A stretch of DNA of 64,000 bases from Gautieria morchelliformis (Eukaryota > Basidiomycota > Agaricomycetes > Gomphales > Gomphaceae). This document shows, piece by piece, positions 20,396 to 33,079 of the stretch. The stretch lies in assembly GCA_015179125.1 (NCBI GenBank), contig WHVA01000261.1:88400-152399 (forward strand). Direction: 5' to 3'. Position 1 is the first letter of the stretch, and every line of letters starts with the position of its first letter. Both the position numbers and the translations under genes were made by a program. Below the pieces are notes generated by a model, which worked only from the letters and a program-made list of their open reading frames with translations, made no database searches and was not told where the DNA came from.

Positions 20396-22043
20396 TGTAT
20401 GAAATATATGCTTATGATTCCACGTGATAGAGAGAAACCTAAGAACAAGTACTTCACAGCAGGCTGAAAGCTTTCTTTCGGGCACTCTGGGATTATACTT
20501 GAGAGCATTGAGTTTACTGTGCTGGTGGGAATATACAGCTACAGGGGAATATGCTGTGCGTGGTATTAGTATATATGTGCACGGACCATCCCGCTCACGC
20601 GGCCAGCAAAGTAAATGTGGGGGTTTTACATAAGTGGCAGAGTTCAAATGCAGCTTGCTCCCCACTGCTACCAGCCCTGCTCCACTAGGTGAGTCTTATG
20701 CTGTGATTCAGGGTTCCCGTGTAGCTACCTCGTTCTATATGCCCCCTTCCTCATCTAGTTCACCAAGCTTTCCTTCTCTGGGCTCTGCTGCTGTTCTCAC
20801 TGCGCTGAGCTGGAATGCCTCGGTCATTTTCTCTTCATCGAGCACTAGTTTTTCCTCTTCTCTACTTCTAACAACTACTTGTCCCACACGTCCCGCACAT
20901 TCTACTCTCCTCGTCATAGAAGTCTGTCAGGCAGGACATCGACGCCCACCAGAGCAAGAGCCCCACCTTATCTATCAAAGAAGCTGCTCGCTGAGAATAC
21001 CATCGATGTTGTGGAGACAGCCAGCAAATCCAGAAGCACTCCAATGCAGGACGTCTCGGTCCCAATGATTTCACAATTGGGGAGGTTTGGGGCGGGGGCT
21101 TGACAGTCCGTTTCTAAAAGATGCGGCATTGATCAATTTCCTAGTACAGGCCATGGTATCAACCCCAGGTCCCCACACCGGGGTAACTACGCCGTCACTG
21201 TGCGTATGCGCCCTCCTTCGCCTGTACACGTTGCGCTGGCCTTGCTGCTGGTCCACAGGCAGCCTGCCCCAAGTCCCCTAGCGCCATCTCCCATGGCAAC
21301 ACCCACGCCCACCAAGCCTCCATCCCGCCGGCAGACCGCCACTCATTGACGCGCACCATGGGTGCGCGCTCCCTCCACCCACACCCCTGTCTTGAGGAGC
21401 ATGTTGGTGATAGCGGGGGCCGGGGTCCAACGGTGCACGTGATGGGTTGGTGCGCTGCAGGGGACTTGGATACAAGTGCAGCCTCCGACGATGGTTCGTG
21501 TCATTGCGCATGCAAGCTGCAGACTGATTGTCACCCTTCCATGCACCTGTGACACATGGATATGCATGCAGACCGGAGGTCATGCAAGAGTTGTGTTCCA
21601 CATGCAGAGGAAGGTGCCCCCGCCTGTGCCGACGCTGCCTGGGTTGCCTGATGCACGACACCGACATGCACACGCACACACATGCATTCCTCGCCAACTC
21701 TCCGCCCCCGACACGCAGCCCCACTTGATGCTGAACCCCCCCCCCGTTCATAGCGCCTGCGCCGCTCGTTGCAATCCCCAAGCAGGACGAGCGGAGTCAC
21801 AGTGTGCCTGTGCCTGCACAGTTCAGCGTGCAGTTGGGAGCGGTAGCATCGTTAAGTGTGGCAATGCCGTTTGTGGCATGTCTGGGGTATTATGCTGAAA
21901 ATGTACATTATGATTACTATTAATTATGATGGGGTTAGCCACTATTAAGCTTGACGGACTGTCCCTAAGTATATCTGATGGATTGCCCAATGTCTTGTCA
22001 TGGATATCCCTGCTAGAGTGATGGGCTTCTCAACTGGCATACT
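20396..22043. other. Gene-free stretch, GC-rich in 21080-21880
   Basis: Several frames are open, especially in 21280-21800, but none has recognisable motifs, and the open frames overlap on both strands as expected from base composition. Ends with ATACT, the target duplication of G2 (22039-22043). Confidence 0.5.
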
Positions 22044-22255
22044 TGTAAAGATGTTGATCTTAGGGCTTGTATCACAAGGGCACTGCAGAACTTGACCAAT
22101 GAGTGGTATTCTGAATGCTACGTAGTGACAGGTAAGAGTAAGATGCGATGGGAACCGCTGGCCGGTTCCCACGCATAAACTATACAGTGGGTCCCTAAGG
22201 GGCCACTGGGATTATGTAATAACTATTGTACATGTAGATACATAGGTTATTTACA
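22044..22255 (-). repeat. G2 3' LTR
   Basis: 212 bp, on + TGTAAAGATGTTG to GGTTATTTACA. The purine-rich tract AGAGGGGGAGGG on the minus strand (22256-22268) lies directly before it in the sense direction, as expected for the plus-strand primer. Confidence 0.93.
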
Positions 22256-22288
22256 CCCTCCCCCTCTATAGACAACTGTAGGGGTCAA

Positions 22289-24264
22289 CTACGACTCATA
22301 GAGGTCATCCATAATGGAGTCCTCTAGAGTGGCCGATACAATGACGTTGGCGTCGTACGGGGCCGGTGGAGCGCGTGACTCCTCCGGGGGCACCTCCGCG
22401 TCATCGGTGGTGATTGGGTGAGGCTGGTCGGCCTCACCACTAGCGGCGGTATCCGCTTGGGTGATGAGGCCAGCGTCCTTGCGGAGCATGGCCTCAACAG
22501 CCGGGTCCTCAGTCTGAGGAGGGGGCCGGAAGCGCGCCAGCTCTTGGTCGAGCTGAGCGTGAGTGAGGGGTCGCGGCACTGCGGCCCTCACATGGCTGGT
22601 CTCGAGGACCTTTTGTTGGCCCTCGTGGGCGGCAGCACTGAATGCCGGTGATGCTGCGTTGAACATAGTGTTCAATGCGTGCCACTCGCTCGCGAGTGAC
22701 CCTCACATAGTGGGCCAACCATCTCGTGATCTCGGTGAGGGGGATGTCGGGGCTGGCTCGGCCCCCACGGGGAATGGGCCCGTGATGGAGAGCCGCAGGG
22801 TGGTGCCCTGAGGCGTCAGCACTTCCCTGGCATCGACGAGGCTCGACCATTGGTCTGTCGAGCCGAATAGGTTGAGTAGCCTCGCCCTGAGAGGTGATGC
22901 GACCCCTTTGACCCGGGGTGCAAGGGCCTTCAACCACATCCAGACGTCCATGTCGTCTAGATTGAAGGTGCCATCCGCGTTGTCATGGATGGCTGATGGG
23001 ATTCCTTCAGGGTTGTGTATCCAACCCTTTAGGATGGCCGCGATATCGTGCGGGGTACCGCCCGCTATCACGAGACAATCCCTTTTGGGATTGCAAGCGC
23101 GTTGTTCGCGCTCGATGCGTTTAAATACGCCAATCATCTTGCGCGTACGCATGAGCTGTGGCATTTCTTTTGCCCGCGCTAGCAGTTCAACGAAGCGTGG
23201 GTCGTTGAGCGGGCAGACGTCGTACCATTGAGTACGACGCTGTTGGGCCTTCCCTACCGGCCGTGGTAGGAGGCCCATCTCGGAGATCGGTGGGTCTCCG
23301 AGTGGGATGAGCGTCCCCTCCCCCAGGTAGGGAGGGTGAACTGTCCCGGCCGGTGAGGCAGGGCCACGCCAGGCCCAATGTACTGGGCCTCGACCTGTGC
23401 TATCCACCGTTGAAGGGTGGGGTCGTTGACAGTGTGCGATGATGATACCGCTAGGTAAGCGCTAATCGCGCTTTCCCTCGCAATGGCTAGCCCATTGACG
23501 GTGTTGGGGTGCCGCACAATTTCTTGCCCTTTTTCTTTGGCTGCTCTGCCAGCCGCTGTGCCCTTTCCGGGTCGTACGTCTTCCAGACGGATGAGTCTGA
23601 CTCCCATCCTTCTGGGACGCCATACGTAGAGTCGGAAGGCGCGCTATGCCCTTCCGTCATTGTCGTTGTCGGGGTTGGTGCCGACAATCTGGACGCTAGC
23701 CCCATGTTGCGCACGCCAGCAAAGGCGCTGTCGTGCGAGGTGATGATGGCCCGGCCACTGGGTCTGTGGCCGGGTCATGTCGCGGCCTTTTTGAGGCAGG
23801 TGGACCAGGGTAACCTGAGCTGGGCTGCGCTTAGCTGCTGCTCCAGTTCCTTGATCTTGGCGCGCTCGGTTTCCGAGCGCGTCGTCGTGGTCTTCGACCG
23901 CGCGTTCCAACCCCTTGATCTCTTTTTTGAGGTCGTGGATGTCCCGGAGGAGCTCTTCTCGCGCATCACGTGCGATACCCCTTGGGAGCCATCCCCAGGC
24001 TGCATCGACGGCGTCGCCGATGTCTTCGTCCCGCAATTTGACCTTGCAGGTGCCTGTCGCGGCCCTTAAGTGCGCGGCGTAGTCCACGCACGTAGCACCA
24101 TCGTCCCGGGACGATGGCGAGGGCGTCCTCCCCCCATCCCATGATCATCCAGTCCTCCTGGTCTACTGGAGCACGGAGAATATCTGCGGCGCCCTGTCTC
24201 GGGGCTGTTGCTCACGTTGTGGACTTGATGAATCAACGTCCATCCCCTCTTTGGGGGGCATCAT
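22289..24264 (-). pseudogene. G2 accessory ORF downstream of pol, function unknown
   Basis: Sense with pol, between the chromodomain and the 3' LTR. Start MMPPKEGMDVDSSSPQREQ at 24264. Then, across several frame changes: WMIMGWGEDALAIVPG, VDYAAHLRAATGTCKVKL, DIGDAVDAAWGWLPRGIARD, a coiled coil (DLKKEIKGLERAVEDHDDA, TERAKIKELEQQLSAAQL), YGVPEGWESDSSVWKTYDPE, ESAISAYLAVSSSH, WIAQVEAQYIGPGVA, QWYDVCPLNDPRFVELLARA, GVFKRIEREQRACNPK, DDMDVWMWLKALAPRVKG, and a tail EWHALNTMFNAAS to MDDLYES. Together about 600-650 residues. Not an envelope protein: no signal peptide, membrane span or Cys-rich region. Not recognised. Confidence 0.65.
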
Positions 24265-24366
24265 CTTTGTGGGGATGATGGTGGTAGGCTTCCAAGAAGC
24301 GATGCGCCCTCGGAACGCTCCGAGGTGAAAATTAACTGTCACGTGGTCTGCACGTGACAGACATGT

Positions 24367-27026
24367 CTAGCGGCGTCTGGGGAGATTGCCTGGCTTGCTT
24401 ACCCCCTGAAGCTCTAGATAGCTATCTAGGGCTTCAAGGTCCTTGCAGGACGACATGGGTTCCCATGTCACGTCGCCTAGGGTCCAATGGACCTGGAACT
24501 CCAGGTCCGTCGAGTTTATCCATTGATGTGCGACAATCTCGTCGACGAGCCACTCCTGGTCGTCATTCACTCCGAAGTCATAAAATGACTTGGCCTCACG
24601 ACAAGTGAACAATTCGTCGTTGTTAGCCTCGTATCGCCGTACGAGGCTTGAATGGAAGACCGGCTAAATGTGACGGCTTTTCAGCTGGTCGGGAAGATCA
24701 AGGGTCACCGTCGAGGCATCGTTGTGAGCCTCGATGACGCGGTATGGTCCGATGTACCGTGGGACTAGTTTTCTGGCTCTTCCTTTCGGGAGAGTTAGGT
24801 TTTTTGTCGAAAGGTAGACGCGGTCGTTGGCCACGTACCTGTCGCTCGCCATACGTTTCTTGTTTGCATGAAACGTTTGCATCACTTGATGCTCTATGAT
24901 TGCATCGTGTGCCGCCATCAGGTTCCATTTTGCCTGATGTGCGAACCGGGCTACCCCCTTGAACGGGGTGTCCATGGCTATGGGGAGGTCTATCTGCGGC
25001 ATATAGCCGTGGTTCAGCTCGAAAGGTGCGAACCCTGTGGTCACGCTGACGTTCTGTTGAGGGCGACCTCAACCATTGGGCATTTCAATGCCCAATCCTT
25101 CTGATCGTCTCTAACGACCGCACGCAATATCTGGCCGATCGAGCGGTTTGCCCGCTCGGTGGCTCCATCTGTTTGGGGATGGAAGGCAGTTGACATGAGG
25201 AGCTTAGTCCCCATGAGTCGCTGTAGTTCACGCCAGAAGATCGACGTGAACTTCGAGTCTCTGTCCGAGATGATGGAGTCGGGAACTCCGTGGAGTCGAA
25301 CGACCTCCGTCAGAAACAGCCAGGCTACTCCCTTGGCTGACATGCTCGTTGTGGTTGGTACGAGGTGTACGAGCGATGTTAGTCAGTTGATGACTACCAT
25401 CAGGTAGTCACAGTCATTGGATTTGGGCAGGGGCCCCATGAAGTCGATGCCACGGCCTATCTGGAATGGGTAGGCTGTGTAGTAGGCATTTGGGCCGTTG
25501 TGGTCCGGTTTTCGTCATCTGACACCTCCCGCACAATGTGCAGAACACTTCTATGTCTGGGCTCATGCCCGGCCACCAATATGCTCGTCGAACGTAGTTC
25601 GAAGTCTTCAGATGGCCGTAGTGGCCGACTATCTGATGTGCCCGATCGATGATCATTTCGATCAGCTTCCTTCCCCCTTGAAGAACAGAGCGGGGGACGG
25701 CAATGACGTCTCTTTTGAGCTGGTTCTTAGTCCAGATCAGCCCGTCCCGGATCCCAAATCTCGGGTGCACGTCCGGGTGCGCCATGATCTTTGTGAACAT
25801 GGTGTCCCTGTGGTATGCGTCTCGTAGGACCTTAGACAGGTCTACGCCTTGCTCGACGACCCAGCGCAGGGGTGCGCCGTCATTTCCTGCGGCGATGACT
25901 CTGACATCATCGTCGTCATTGTCGCGTGACGCGGCGACATTCGCGGGCTCTGGTGAGCCCTCGTTTAATGCGGCGGATTGTGTTACTCTCGCCTCTGTCT
26001 TCTCAGCGAGGCGTTTAGAGCATCTTGTCGCCGCTGTTCGCAGCTCGATATACCGGTCGGTGGGCAATAACTCACCATCCGGGTCTAAACGCGCATCTGT
26101 GTTCATGAAGACGTGGTCCGGGTGATTGTCATCACTCGTGTCGTTCTCATAGTAGCGCGACAGGCAGTCCGCTACCTTGTTCTCTACACCGTCAACATGA
26201 ACGGTGTTGAAATTGAACCGGGAGAGAAACTCCCACCATCTGACCTGGCGGTCAGATAGGCTCTTCTGGGTCTCGAAGTACTCGATCCCTTTGTGGTCTG
26301 TGACGAGGGTGAACCTTCGCCCCAGCAGTTTGTGCTCCCATTTCATGAGAGCCTCGAGCACCGTGATCGTCTCGTGCTCGTGAGTCCGGTAGTGTTGCTG
26401 AGCAACGCTGAACTTCTTTGACAAGAAGCCGGCAGGTCGACAGGTTTTCCAGTCAGGACCTTGGCCGTAGACCACACCGACGCCAGCTTTTGACCCATCG
26501 GTGATCACCCAGATCGGCTCTGGGCACCATGCGTCTACTGGACACAGGATCGGGGCCTTACAGGCCAACGCCTTAATGCTTTGCCAGCATTTGTCTAGTA
26601 GTGGAGTCCATTCTAATGGACAGTTATTACGCACACAGCCTGATAGTGGGGTGGTATATGCGCTAACATCTGGCATGTAGTGTGCCAGATACTGTACCAG
26701 CCCGAGGAAACACTGGACGTCGTTGAACGTCCGTGGCCTACGCCACTCGCAGATGCATTGCATCTTGTCCTCATCGGCATGTACCCCTCAGCCATCGATG
26801 ATATGGCCGAGACACTCCATTCAGATGGAATAGAGGTCCACCTTTTTCTTGCTCAGAAAAAGGTGATTCTTCCTCAGTCTGTCAAAGACGATGTAGAGGT
26901 GCTCTTCATGCTCTTGTATTGAGAGCGAGAATATGAAGATGTCGTCCATGTATACATGGACGAAGCGACCTATGCAGTCGTGGAAAATGGCTGTCATCAG
27001 CCGTTGGAATGTTGATGGGGCATTAC
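24367..27026 (-). pseudogene. G2 pol, 3' part (RT end, RNase H, integrase, chromodomain)
   Basis: Continues the RT cut by Copia: NAPSTFQRLMTAIFHD and FVHVYMDDIFIF (YMDD at 26941-26952). RNase H follows (WVITDGSKAGVGV, TDHKGIEYF), then the integrase zinc finger (HQIVGHYGHLK..CTLCGRC), integrase core (GIDFMGPLPK, SDRDSKFTS, GATERANRS), and a chromodomain (EWLVDEIVAHQW..VHWTLGDVTWEP, about 24410-24560). In-frame TGA codons at 26821-26823, 26788-26790 and 25383-25385 each sit where the family has Arg. A frameshift near 25450 separates the zinc finger from the core. Confidence 0.88.
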
Positions 27027-27716
27027 TGTCATTAAAATATCCGTAAGCTGTCACTGCCATCACAATCCGTCGAACCACCACATATACACCATCCCGCGTC
27101 CCATACACACCTTCACTCGCACCACCCACGTCTACCCGAGCCCACACACGTCCGCACGACACATCATACCATTCCTATCACTCTAACCATTCGACCCTGA
27201 CCCAATACCCGCAGATCCACTCAACCCAAGTCGCAGCCCGAGCCTGAGGGACACTGATCCACAGAGAAACTAGTTGTTGAGCCACACGTCTACATATCTT
27301 CCATGTTACCTTCTTCACTAATTCACAACCCATATTTCTGATGCTTATGACTACCTACACCACTTCCCATTCGATAGATCAATCCCCTAGCTACCGCTGC
27401 CTCCGGACCACCATACTTCTGAGTCCAGACACTCTAGTCGGCCCATGCGTTCCCCCCTCCACTCTTCGCGTCGCAGCACACCTCGTAGCTAGTTAAATAG
27501 TCCAACATGTGTATACAGTCTCTAGTCAATCAGTACTCATTTATCTTGGAAGTTATTGAACACCTCACTATACATATACTGTGTAACGGCTGTTCGAGAT
27601 ACACACATACGGTGTATACTCGACCCCTCTATTTTCTACTTGATTTGACTTCTATTCGAAGTCTGAATTATATTGTTACCTAAGCTCATCGTCAACAAAC
27701 TCTTAATCTTTCTACA
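27027..27716 (+). repeat. Copia 5' LTR
   Basis: 690 bp, TGTCATTAAAATATC to CTTTCTACA. Matches the two-part 3' LTR over its full length with scattered differences. Confidence 0.93.
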
Positions 27717-27725
27717 GATTAAGAG
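27700..27725 (+). other. Hairpin across the Copia LTR/primer-binding junction
   Basis: CTCTTAATC (27700-27708) and GATTAAGAG (27717-27725) form a perfect 9-bp inverted repeat with an 8-base loop TTTCTACA that ends at the LTR border. The usual initiator-tRNA-Met complement (TGGTATCAGAG type) is not seen here. Confidence 0.6.
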
Positions 27726-27741
27726 TGTCATCGTACTCACC

Positions 27742-29019
27742 ATGGCACAACCAACAGCAACGGCACCGGCACACATCACGCCAAAACATGATATCCATAA
27801 ATTCAGGGATATCAAACCAAAATTAGGGAAGGACAATTGGATGTCCTGGAAGAGGGAGTTATTAGCAACCGCGAGGGATAGAGGATTATTCAAAATCATT
27901 ACCGGTGCAGACCCTTATCCCACAGCAGCTAACCAACAGATAACCGTTACCACCGGAACTAACACAACCGGAGGAACGACACTATCACAGCTTCAGGACG
28001 ACTGGGACGACAGGAATAACGTAGCTTACAGTCAAATCCTGCTCTGCATATCGCCCGAGCTCCAGACGGCAATAGATATCACCGACAAATGCGAGGAAGC
28101 CTGGAAAATACTTGTAAGAAAGTTCGAATCCACTGATTCAAGCAAGATCAGCATAATCAGAACACGATACGAGAATTACCACATGACCGACCAACAAACG
28201 GTCTCGGCATACATCACCGTCATGAAGGAGTTCAGAAATCAGCTTGCAAGGATGGGTGAGCAAATAGCCGATTCCACTCACGCAGCTACAATCCTCAGGA
28301 ACCTCCCGGAATCATGGAGACCTATCGCGCAAACAATAAGGATGATCAGTAAAGATCTGGATGATATCGAGGAGTGTTTGGAAGCGCACGAAGCAGACCT
28401 AGGAGCCGTCGAGGTATCCACACAAGCCGCCACCGCATTCATCGCACAGTCCCGACCTCCCAGGCAACACAACAACGATACTCCGAGATTCATCAACAGC
28501 AACACAACGTACACATACCAGAACCGCCAACCACAGTATCAGACCAGCGGGGGGAATAGCTTCCTCTGTAACAACTGCGGCAAGCCAAACCACTCAGCAG
28601 CAAGGTGTTACGCACCCGGAGGAGGACTCGCGACGCAAGGACAATGGAGAAGGGAAGACAACACATATAACTCACATGGGAAGGGACAGGAACACAGCAA
28701 CGAGAACGGCCTCAACAGGCCGGCCCCACCCCCACAGCGGCAACAGCCGAGTGCCACCGACACAGCTCGACTCGCAACCATACCGAGGAGGGACATCGTA
28801 ATGATGGCGCGCACTGAGGAAACGACGAATAACAACATCACCCTGTCCACCAACCCGTCAGCACTCTCCGCAATACAGGATGACATACACGTATGGCTCA
28901 TAGACTCTGGGGCGTCCAGTCACCTATGCGGCAACGTTAATCTATTCGATGAACTCCACCCCGCACCAACGGTATTGATAGGGACATCGAGCGGCGACTC
29001 CTTCAACGCAGATCAGTGA
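27742..29019 (+). CDS. Copia Gag with protease start
   Basis: ATG at 27742, MAQPTATAPAHITPK. Gag body includes KLGKDNWMSWKRELLATA and the UBN2-type stretch YSQILLCISPELQTAI..CEEAWKILVRKFES. A zinc knuckle CNNCGKPNHSAARC is near residue 285. The protease motif WLIDSGASSHLCG is present. The frame stops at TGA 29017-29019 and is open again in the same frame afterwards (GTIRITLQSDANLQIPP). A single CGA-to-TGA change is the simplest explanation; programmed readthrough is the alternative. Confidence 0.88.
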   Translation: MAQPTATAPAHITPKHDIHKFRDIKPKLGKDNWMSWKRELLATARDRGLFKIITGADPYPTAANQQITVTTGTNTTGGTTLSQLQDDWDDRNNVAYSQILLCISPELQTAIDITDKCEEAWKILVRKFESTDSSKISIIRTRYENYHMTDQQTVSAYITVMKEFRNQLARMGEQIADSTHAATILRNLPESWRPIAQTIRMISKDLDDIEECLEAHEADLGAVEVSTQAATAFIAQSRPPRQHNNDTPRFINSNTTYTYQNRQPQYQTSGGNSFLCNNCGKPNHSAARCYAPGGGLATQGQWRREDNTYNSHGKGQEHSNENGLNRPAPPPQRQQPSATDTARLATIPRRDIVMMARTEETTNNNITLSTNPSALSAIQDDIHVWLIDSGASSHLCGNVNLFDELHPAPTVLIGTSSGDSFNADQ

Positions 29020-32000
29020 GGGACCATAAGAATAACTCTCCAAAGCGATGCTAACTTACAGATACCACCACTCGCCCTGACACTGAAAGACGTAATTTTT
29101 GTGCCAAAACTGCAAGCAAATCTGCTGTCAGTAGGACGAATGACCGCCGCAAACATCGAAGTAATGTTCAGCAACAATGACACCTCACTCTTGATGGATG
29201 GAGAGATGATCGCGAGGGGGAAGAGGATAGAGAACCTATTCGCATACATGGCTCAGCCATCAACAAAGGCCGAACCAGAAGAAGCCTTACATTCTATCGA
29301 ATCCGACGAACTGACACTGTGGCACCACAGATTAGCACATGCAGCAGCTTCCACGATAGAAAAGATGCAGGAGAAACAAACCGGCAAGGGACTACCGAAT
29401 TTCGGCAAAGGACTGAAGATGGACATATGCAGCAGCTGCCAGCATGGAAAACAGACAAGGGCGCCCGAATGGACCGCATATGTCTGACGACACTATATTC
29501 CCCATGCTCTTCGGCAGTTCCTCGACATGTTTGAGGAGGATACCGATGCTTCATCACCTGCATCGACCACGCCACAAGATACGTCAGCATCTATTTCCTA
29601 AAGAACAAAGAATGCAGAACCGTTACCAAGTCGTTCAAGGAGTACATGGCATGGTTAAAGAGACAAAGAGGAGAGGAGGTAAAGAGGATTAGAACGGACA
29701 ACGGAGGGGAGTACACAGGAAGGGAGTTCAAAGACCTATGCAGTGAGCTCGGCGTCATTCATGAAACCACGAGTCCTCACACACCAGAACATAATGGTGT
29801 AGCCGAGAGGTACAACAGGACGCTCCAGGAAGGAGCGTTAACCCTACAACACGATGCCAAGCTGTCGAAAGGATTTTGGGTGTCAGCCATACACACAACA
29901 AACTTCGTCAAAAACAGGCTATTACACCACAGAATTGGAACGTCACCATACGAATCTTTCTGGGGGACGAGACCTCAACTCGACTGGTTGCGTATGTACG
30001 GCTCGAAGTGTTGGGCACTGCTCCCAAAAGCCACGAGGAGGAAGGGGGAGTTTAAGTCGGTCGAAGGAATCTTTGTGGGGTATTTCGAAGACTCGAAAGC
30101 ATATAAGGTGTGGGTACCGCGCACCCAAACCCTAATCAAGGCCAGAGACGTAATATTCGGCGAACTGAAACACATCGAACGCACCACCATTCAGTTAATC
30201 GACGATGACGACACACCTGAACTGTGGGTAATCGACGGAAAAACCATCAAGTGCGTACAACACCCAAACCACAACGAGGACGAGACACCCATCGATGACG
30301 ACGACGCCATACCACCACTCATAACTCTTGAGGATGACGAGGAGGATTTTAGCGAGGAAGAGGACACGATAGAAGTGACGGCGGAATTGAGGGGGAGGGA
30401 ATTACGGGCGGAAAGTTCCGACGCAGAAGCCGAACCAAAGGGAGAACAAGAGAAAAATAACATTAGAGGTAACATCAGCGAAGAGGAGAAGGAAGAAACG
30501 GATATAGCACCGAAGGAATTTTCAAAAGGTCCGTGGATGGACCCAGGGAACATGGAATATGGAAGGGGAAGAAGAAACACAGCGTTACTCACAGAGATAG
30601 CAGCGTTGGCACATGGAAGGATGGAATTGGAAGAAACCGAAAGGGCGTTCGTGGTATTGGCAGAGGACGAGCCAGGGAGTTATAAAGAGGCTATGAGATC
30701 AGGGAACGCGGAGAAATGGAGAAAAGCTTGCAAGGAGGAATATCAAACGTTGATGGGATACAACACATGGGAACTGGTCGAGAAGCCGGCAGAGGCTAAC
30801 ATCATGGGAAGCAGATGGGTATTTCGCGTCAAGAGAGACAATCGAGGGGAGGTTGATAAATTCAAATCAAGGGTAGTGGCACAAGGCTACTCACAAGTTT
30901 CAGGTCGATTATCAAGAAACCTATTCACCCACCATTCGACACACATCCATACGACTCATACTCGCTCTCACCTGCAAATACAACCTCGAATTGCGACAAG
31001 TGGACGTAAAGGGGGCATACCTGAATGGAAAATTGGAGGATATCATATATATGCGGCAACCGGAGGGATTCGTCAAAGAAGGGGAGGAGCACTTGGTGTG
31101 TAGGTTGAAGAAAGGAATTTATGGATTGAAGCAGTCCGGGAGGGTATGGCACGGGACTCTGAGGAGGGAAATGGAAAAGATCGGTTTTAGGGCGGGGGAA
31201 GCGGACAAAACAGTTTTCTTCAGGTTTGGGGAAGGGGACAGTGTGGAAATAGCGGGGTGGTACGTGGATGATGGACTCCTCGCATCGCGCTCGGCATCCA
31301 CGATGGAGAGAATGGTATCGGATATCAAGGGGAGTTTCGACATACAAGACTTAGGGGACCCAACACGACTTCTGGGAATCCAAATCACACGAAATCGAGA
31401 CCTCGGCACCATTCACATATCACAAGATGCATTCATTGACACTATCGCCAAAAGGTTCAACATCACATCCGGACAAGCAGTGAACTCACCAATGGATCAC
31501 AACATCGAGCTCCGTAATTCCACCACTTCATCAGATGTCATCGATTTCACGTACGCATCCATAATCGGAAGCATCAACTATTGCGCGGTGGCCACTCGAC
31601 CTGACATCGCTTACGCAGTCAACAAATGTGCTCAATTTTTGTCCAAACCAAATGTTACCCATTGGGAGGCCGCGAAGAGAATCGTCAGGTATTTGTTGAA
31701 TACGAGGGAGTATGGAATAACCTATGTGAGGGAGGGAGACGGAGCGATGGGATTCGTTCATAACCTGGTGGGGTACACGGACACGGACTTCGCAGGTGAT
31801 CGAGACGATCGGAAGTCCACAACGGGCTGGGTATTCATGTTCAATGGTGCACCTATATCCTGGGCTTCGAAAAAGCAGAGCCTGGTCAGCAGATCGACCA
31901 TAGAATCGGAAGTGATAGCAGGATCATTTGCAAGCGCAGAAGGCATTTGGCTCATCAGGCTCGGAAAAGACTTTAAACATAACTTCACTCCTATCCCCGT

Positions 32001-32229
32001 CTTCACAGATAATCAATCCGCCATCGCCTTCTCCAACGATAGCGCCAACAACAACCGATCGAAACACATTGACGTGCACTACCATTACAGGAAGGAACAG
32101 GTCGCTGAGGGCAACATACGTCTACGTTACATTGAAACTCTCGAGAACCCCGCTGACGTTCTAACCAAACCCTTATCGCCGCGCAAGCACCTCCACATCC
32201 TAGAGATGCTAGGAGTGCGTCGGGCTTGA
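29020..32229 (+). pseudogene. Copia pol (integrase, reverse transcriptase, RNase H)
   Basis: Integrase zinc finger WHHRLAHAAASTI..CSSCQHGKQ (29320-29460), then a damaged stretch 29460-29560 with a frame change. The core has CFITCIDHATRYVSIYFLK, RTDNGGEYTG and EHNGVAERYNRTLQ, followed by the GRTPY-like SPYESFWGTRPQ. RT starts near 30700 (WRKACKEEYQTLMGYNTWEL); a frameshift near 30900 separates KSRVVAQGYSQV from DYQETYSPT, then ELRQVDVKGAYLNGKLED and the active site GWYVDDGLLA. RNase H carries YTDTDFAGDRDDRKSTTGW, SRSTIESEVIAG and NRSKHIDVHYH, ending LGVRRA at 32229. Confidence 0.9.
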
Positions 32230-32236
32230 AGGGGAG

Positions 32237-32590
32237 TGTCATTAAAATATCTGTAAGCGGTCACTGCCATCACAATCCGTCAAACCGCCACATATACACC
32301 ATCCCGCAGCCCATACACACCTTCACTCGCACTACCCACGTCTACCCAAGCCCACACACGTCCGCACAACACATCATACCATTCCTATCACTCTAACCAT
32401 TCGACCCTGACCCAATACCCGCAGCTCCACTCAACCCAAGTCGCAGCCCGATCCCGAGGGACGCTGATCCACGGAGAAACTAGTCGTTGAGCCACACGTC
32501 TACATATCTTCCATGTTTCTTCACTAATTCACAACCCATATTTCTGATGCTTATGACTACCTACACCCCTTCCCATTCGATAGATCAATC
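32237..32590 (+). repeat. Copia 3' LTR, first part
   Basis: Begins TGTCATTAAAATATC. Interrupted by G1-old after CAATC (32586-32590) and resumes at 39810. Confidence 0.92.
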
Positions 32591-33079
32591 TGTAAGGGCA
32601 ACCCTGGCTAGTTGTGGAGATCACACTACCACACAACTGACAAGGGGAAATCCAAAGAATGTATAAATGAACAGAGTATACAAGAGAGGGGATTCTCACC
32701 TGACAAGGGGAAATCCAAAGAGAAAAGTCTAAGGACCCCCAATGTCAGCAAGCCCGTATTATACTATGCTGCGCAGAAAGGGACAGCACTTGGCACCCGC
32801 CATCAACCCTGCATCCCCCTGACCTCCCTGACCCTTGATCGACCCTTGATGCCACCCATTACGCGAGTCTCTTGATTTCCGACACTGTTCTGAGAGTGGA
32901 AGTCGGAAATTGGAGTGCAACTGGCAAGGCAAACAGAACTGGTGGAAGTTCTCCCAGGAGTGGAATCATTTCCGAAAGCGGAGGCGGAGATGGAATCGGA
33001 ACCAGAACCGGAGTCGGAAATGGAGTCGGAACTGGGTGTGGTGTCGGAACTGGAAATGGAAACAGGGTGTCCCCTGACA
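32591..33079 (-). repeat. G1-old 3' LTR
   Basis: Starts TGTAAGGGCAACC on +, ends CCCCTGACA. Directly followed by TCACCCCCCTCTAG, the minus-strand polypurine tract. Confidence 0.92.

Noticed and set aside
20634-21898. Cluster of overlapping open frames on both strands
   Set aside because: GC-rich composition explains them; no motif, splice pattern or homology recognised.
22289-24264. Env-like gene in G2
   Set aside because: Position fits, but there is no signal peptide, membrane span, furin site or Cys pattern.
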